From Nocardioides flavus (ex Wang et al. 2016) (GTDB lineage: Bacteria; Actinomycetota; Actinomycetes; Propionibacteriales; Nocardioidaceae): a DNA stretch of 64,000 bases. The DNA lies in NCBI RefSeq assembly GCF_014653115.1, contig NZ_BNAD01000001.1, positions 744,001-808,000 of the forward strand. The letters run 5' to 3'. The position numbers were made by a program, and so were the translations under genes. This document shows positions 61,888 to 64,000 of this stretch, one piece after another (the first letter of the stretch is position 1; every line of letters begins with the position of its first letter). The notes beneath the pieces are model-generated. The model saw only the letters and a program-made list of their open reading frames with translations. It made no database searches and was not told the origin of the DNA.

Positions 61888-63189
61888 ATGTCCCACGAGA
61901 ACAGCCAGCACGTCGTCGTCGTCGGCACCAAGCCCGACATCATCAAGCAGGCGCCGATCTACCACGAGCTGCGCGAGCGCGGCCACGACGTCGTGCTGTG
62001 CCACACCGGCCAGCACTACGACCACAACCTGTCGCAGTCGATGCTCGACGAGTTCGGGGTCCAGGAGGACATCAACCTCGAGGTGCGCGGCGGCGTGAAC
62101 GACCTCGTCTCGGGCATCACGGCCAAGCTCGCCCAGTACCTCCGGGGCTTCGCCGAGCGCGGCGGCTTCCCGATCACCTACGTCCACGGCGACACCACCA
62201 CGGCGATGGCCGGCGCCCTCGCGACGTTCGGCGAGCGCCAGGCCCTGGTCCACGTCGAGGCGGGCCTGCGTACGCTCTCGCCGCGCCCGGAGGTGCTGCG
62301 AGGGTGGATCGAGCAAGGGGCCGATCTCGACTGGGCCTCGTTCCGCGAGCAGTCGCGCGACCGCGCCAGCTGGTCGAGGGGCAGCCGCGAGCCCTCGCCC
62401 GAGCAGTTCAACACCCGTGTCGCCGACGCCGGGTCCGACCTGCACGCAGCGCCGGTCGAGCTCAACCGCGAGTTCCTGCTCGACGAGGGGTTCGCCCCGG
62501 CGGCGATCGACGTCGTCGGCAACTCCGTCGTGGACGCGCTCGAGCAGGCCATCGCCGGCAGCGACAAGAACCAGGTGCTGGAACGGTTCCCGCAGATGGG
62601 CGACGGCTCGTTCCTGCGCTTCTGCGTGCACCGCCGCGAGAACACGACCAACCGCGAGCGGTTCAACCTGCTCATGGACGCCATGGAGTCCCTGCTGGAG
62701 CAGGGACACCACGTGCTGTTCATCCGGCTGCTCGGCACCGAGTCGGCCATCGACACCTTCGGTCGCCGCCAGTGGCTCGAGGACCTCGAGGCCAGGTACG
62801 GCGACGCGCTGATCTCGACGCCGGTCTGGGACAGCTACCTCGACGTGGTCGCCGCGATGTCGATGTGCGCCGTCATCGTCACCGACTCCGGCTCGATCGT
62901 GGAGGAGGCCAACGTCCTGGAGGTGCCGTGCGTGACCCTGCGCTTCGGCTCCGACCGCTCGGAGACCTTCCTCGCCGGCAGCAACTTCCTGGCCCCGCCC
63001 ATCGACAAGGACCTGATGACGAGCGTCATCCACCACGTCTTCGAGCACCGCGCCGAGCTGTCGTGGGAGCGCGTCTACCCCGAGAAGGCCTCCGCGATGC
63101 TCGTCGACGCCGTCGAGCGACGACTGGACGAGGGCAGCCTGCTGATCTCCGAGGAGTGGCGCTACGGGCTCACGGCGAGGAAGCGCTGA
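61888..63189 (+). CDS. UDP-N-acetylglucosamine 2-epimerase (non-hydrolysing), with insertion
   Basis: A 433-residue GT-B fold epimerase (WecB/MnaA type) converting UDP-GlcNAc to UDP-ManNAc. Motifs: [69 protein letters not shown] and [10 protein letters not shown]. Compared with the usual ~380 residues it has an extra ~40-residue segment after GLRT (about residues 131-170). ATG follows GAAGGAACAC. Confidence 0.85.
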   Translation: MSHENSQHVVVVGTKPDIIKQAPIYHELRERGHDVVLCHTGQHYDHNLSQSMLDEFGVQEDINLEVRGGVNDLVSGITAKLAQYLRGFAERGGFPITYVHGDTTTAMAGALATFGERQALVHVEAGLRTLSPRPEVLRGWIEQGADLDWASFREQSRDRASWSRGSREPSPEQFNTRVADAGSDLHAAPVELNREFLLDEGFAPAAIDVVGNSVVDALEQAIAGSDKNQVLERFPQMGDGSFLRFCVHRRENTTNRERFNLLMDAMESLLEQGHHVLFIRLLGTESAIDTFGRRQWLEDLEARYGDALISTPVWDSYLDVVAAMSMCAVIVTDSGSIVEEANVLEVPCVTLRFGSDRSETFLAGSNFLAPPIDKDLMTSVIHHVFEHRAELSWERVYPEKASAMLVDAVERRLDEGSLLISEEWRYGLTARKR

Positions 63190-63193
63190 CGCC

Positions 63194-64000
63194 ATGACCA
63201 TCGTCCTCGGGATCGAGACGTCCTGCGACGAGACCGGCGTCGGGCTGGTCCGCGACGGCGTCCTGCTCGGACAGGCGCTGGCCTCGAGCATGGAGGAGCA
63301 CGTGCGCTTCGGCGGCGTCGTGCCCGAGATCGCCGCACGTGCCCACGTCTACGCCATCGTCCCCACGATCCAGGCGGCGCTCGACGACGCCGGGCTGACG
63401 CTCCACGACGTCGGCGCCATCGCCGTGACCACCGGCCCCGGGCTGGCGACGGCCCTCCACGTCGGCGTCGCCGCCGCGAAGGCAATCGCCGCCGCGACCG
63501 GGCTGCCGCTCTACGGCGTGCACCACCTCGCCGGGCACGCGGCCGCGGACACGCTCGACCACGGCCCGCTGCCCGAGCGGAGCATCGGCCTGATCGTCTC
63601 CGGCGGCCACACCTCGCTGCTGCACGTGCGCGACCTGACCCGTACGCCGATCGAGCACCTGTCCGACACGCTCGACGACGCTGCGGGGGAGGCCTTCGAC
63701 AAGGTGGCGCGCCTCCTGGGCCTGCCCTACCCGGGCGGTCCGGTGATCGACCGCGTCGCCGCGGGCGGGGACCCGACGGCCGTACGCTTCCCGCGGCCGC
63801 TGACCGGGCGTACGGACTCCCGGCTCGGGTTCTCCTTCTCCGGGCTCAAGACGGCCGTGGCGCGCTACGTCGAGCGCACCCCCGACCTCGACGTCGCCGA
63901 CACGGCCGCCAGCTTCCAGGAGGCCGTCGCCGACGTGCTCACCAGCAAGGCGCTGCTGGCGTGTGCGGACCAGCGCGTCGACACCCTCGTGATCGTCGGC
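63194..64000 (+). CDS. tsaD: tRNA N6-adenosine threonylcarbamoyltransferase (3' truncated by window)
   Basis: The ATG at 63194 begins [17 protein letters not shown], the TsaD start. The metal motif HHLAGH (H-x-x-x-H, about residues 111-116), [26 protein letters not shown] and [10 protein letters not shown] follow. The open frame runs past the window end, giving about 269 residues of roughly 340. TsaD transfers threonylcarbamoyl to A37 of tRNAs reading ANN codons. Confidence 0.97.
   Translation, partial: MTIVLGIETSCDETGVGLVRDGVLLGQALASSMEEHVRFGGVVPEIAARAHVYAIVPTIQAALDDAGLTLHDVGAIAVTTGPGLATALHVGVAAAKAIAAATGLPLYGVHHLAGHAAADTLDHGPLPERSIGLIVSGGHTSLLHVRDLTRTPIEHLSDTLDDAAGEAFDKVARLLGLPYPGGPVIDRVAAGGDPTAVRFPRPLTGRTDSRLGFSFSGLKTAVARYVERTPDLDVADTAASFQEAVADVLTSKALLACADQRVDTLVIVG

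Overview
The window is very GC-rich, densely packed DNA from an actinobacterium. Gene content points to the Nocardioides / Propionibacteriales group: an ESX-type type VII secretion locus with a mycosin protease, MenB, a Ddn-like deazaflavin-dependent oxidoreductase, GTP-type PEP carboxykinase, an LppX-like lipoprotein, RecBCD, and many promoters whose -10 box lies 6-7 nt before the start codon. The genus is inferred from content and base composition, not from a marker gene. No phage, insertion sequence, integrase or CRISPR array was seen, so this reads as core chromosome with a few accessory clusters.

Layout. 1-5 kb: the end of a GH13 alpha-amylase-like gene coupled to an APH-fold kinase, a VIT-family metal transporter, and an acyl-CoA dehydrogenase / 2'-5' RNA ligase-like operon. 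5-10.4 kb: two tandem paralogous orphan sensor kinases, an LppX-like lipoprotein and a sirtuin. 10.4-13.5 kb: a translationally coupled trio of N-formylglutamate amidohydrolase-like protein, QEGLA-motif metallopeptidase (DUF1704/MATCAP family) and glutathione-synthase-like ATP-grasp ligase. 13.5-18.6 kb: a fatty acid hydroxylase with menB, a Ddn-like oxidoreductase, an MFS transporter and an ACT-domain protein. 18.6-27.1 kb: a complete recC-recB-recD operon.

27-33.5 kb: stress and housekeeping genes (CsbD, a MerR-DICT regulator, Dps, agmatinase, small membrane proteins, a secreted LVIVD-type protein) and tRNA-Arg. 33.7-38.6 kb: a divergent PEP carboxykinase paralogue with altered active-site residues, a TSUP transporter and the canonical pckG. 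38.7-43.3 kb: a PLD-like/HTH regulator facing a tiny secreted-peptide gene, two tRNA-Ser genes, and a MoxR / VWA (CoxE) pair. 43.3-46 kb: a small ESX-related operon (WXG-like protein, EspG-like protein, hydrolase-fold protein lacking its nucleophile). 46-50 kb: a CPA antiporter, a LytR_C protein and a HerA-like ATPase.

50.2-60.7 kb: the main ESX locus, with eccC on the minus strand divergent from eccD-like, two esx genes, a second eccD, eccB and mycP. No eccE is present. 60.8-64 kb: mannose-1-phosphate guanylyltransferase, UDP-GlcNAc 2-epimerase and the start of tsaD.

Intergenic regions carry several different short repeat units, each built from inverted arms around a 20-40 bp core and often duplicated in tandem. 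No gene-free stretch exceeds about 300 bases. The spots most worth follow-up are the amidohydrolase/metallopeptidase/ATP-grasp trio, the regulator-plus-peptide pair, the detached ESX-like operon with its dead hydrolase, and the PEPCK paralogue.
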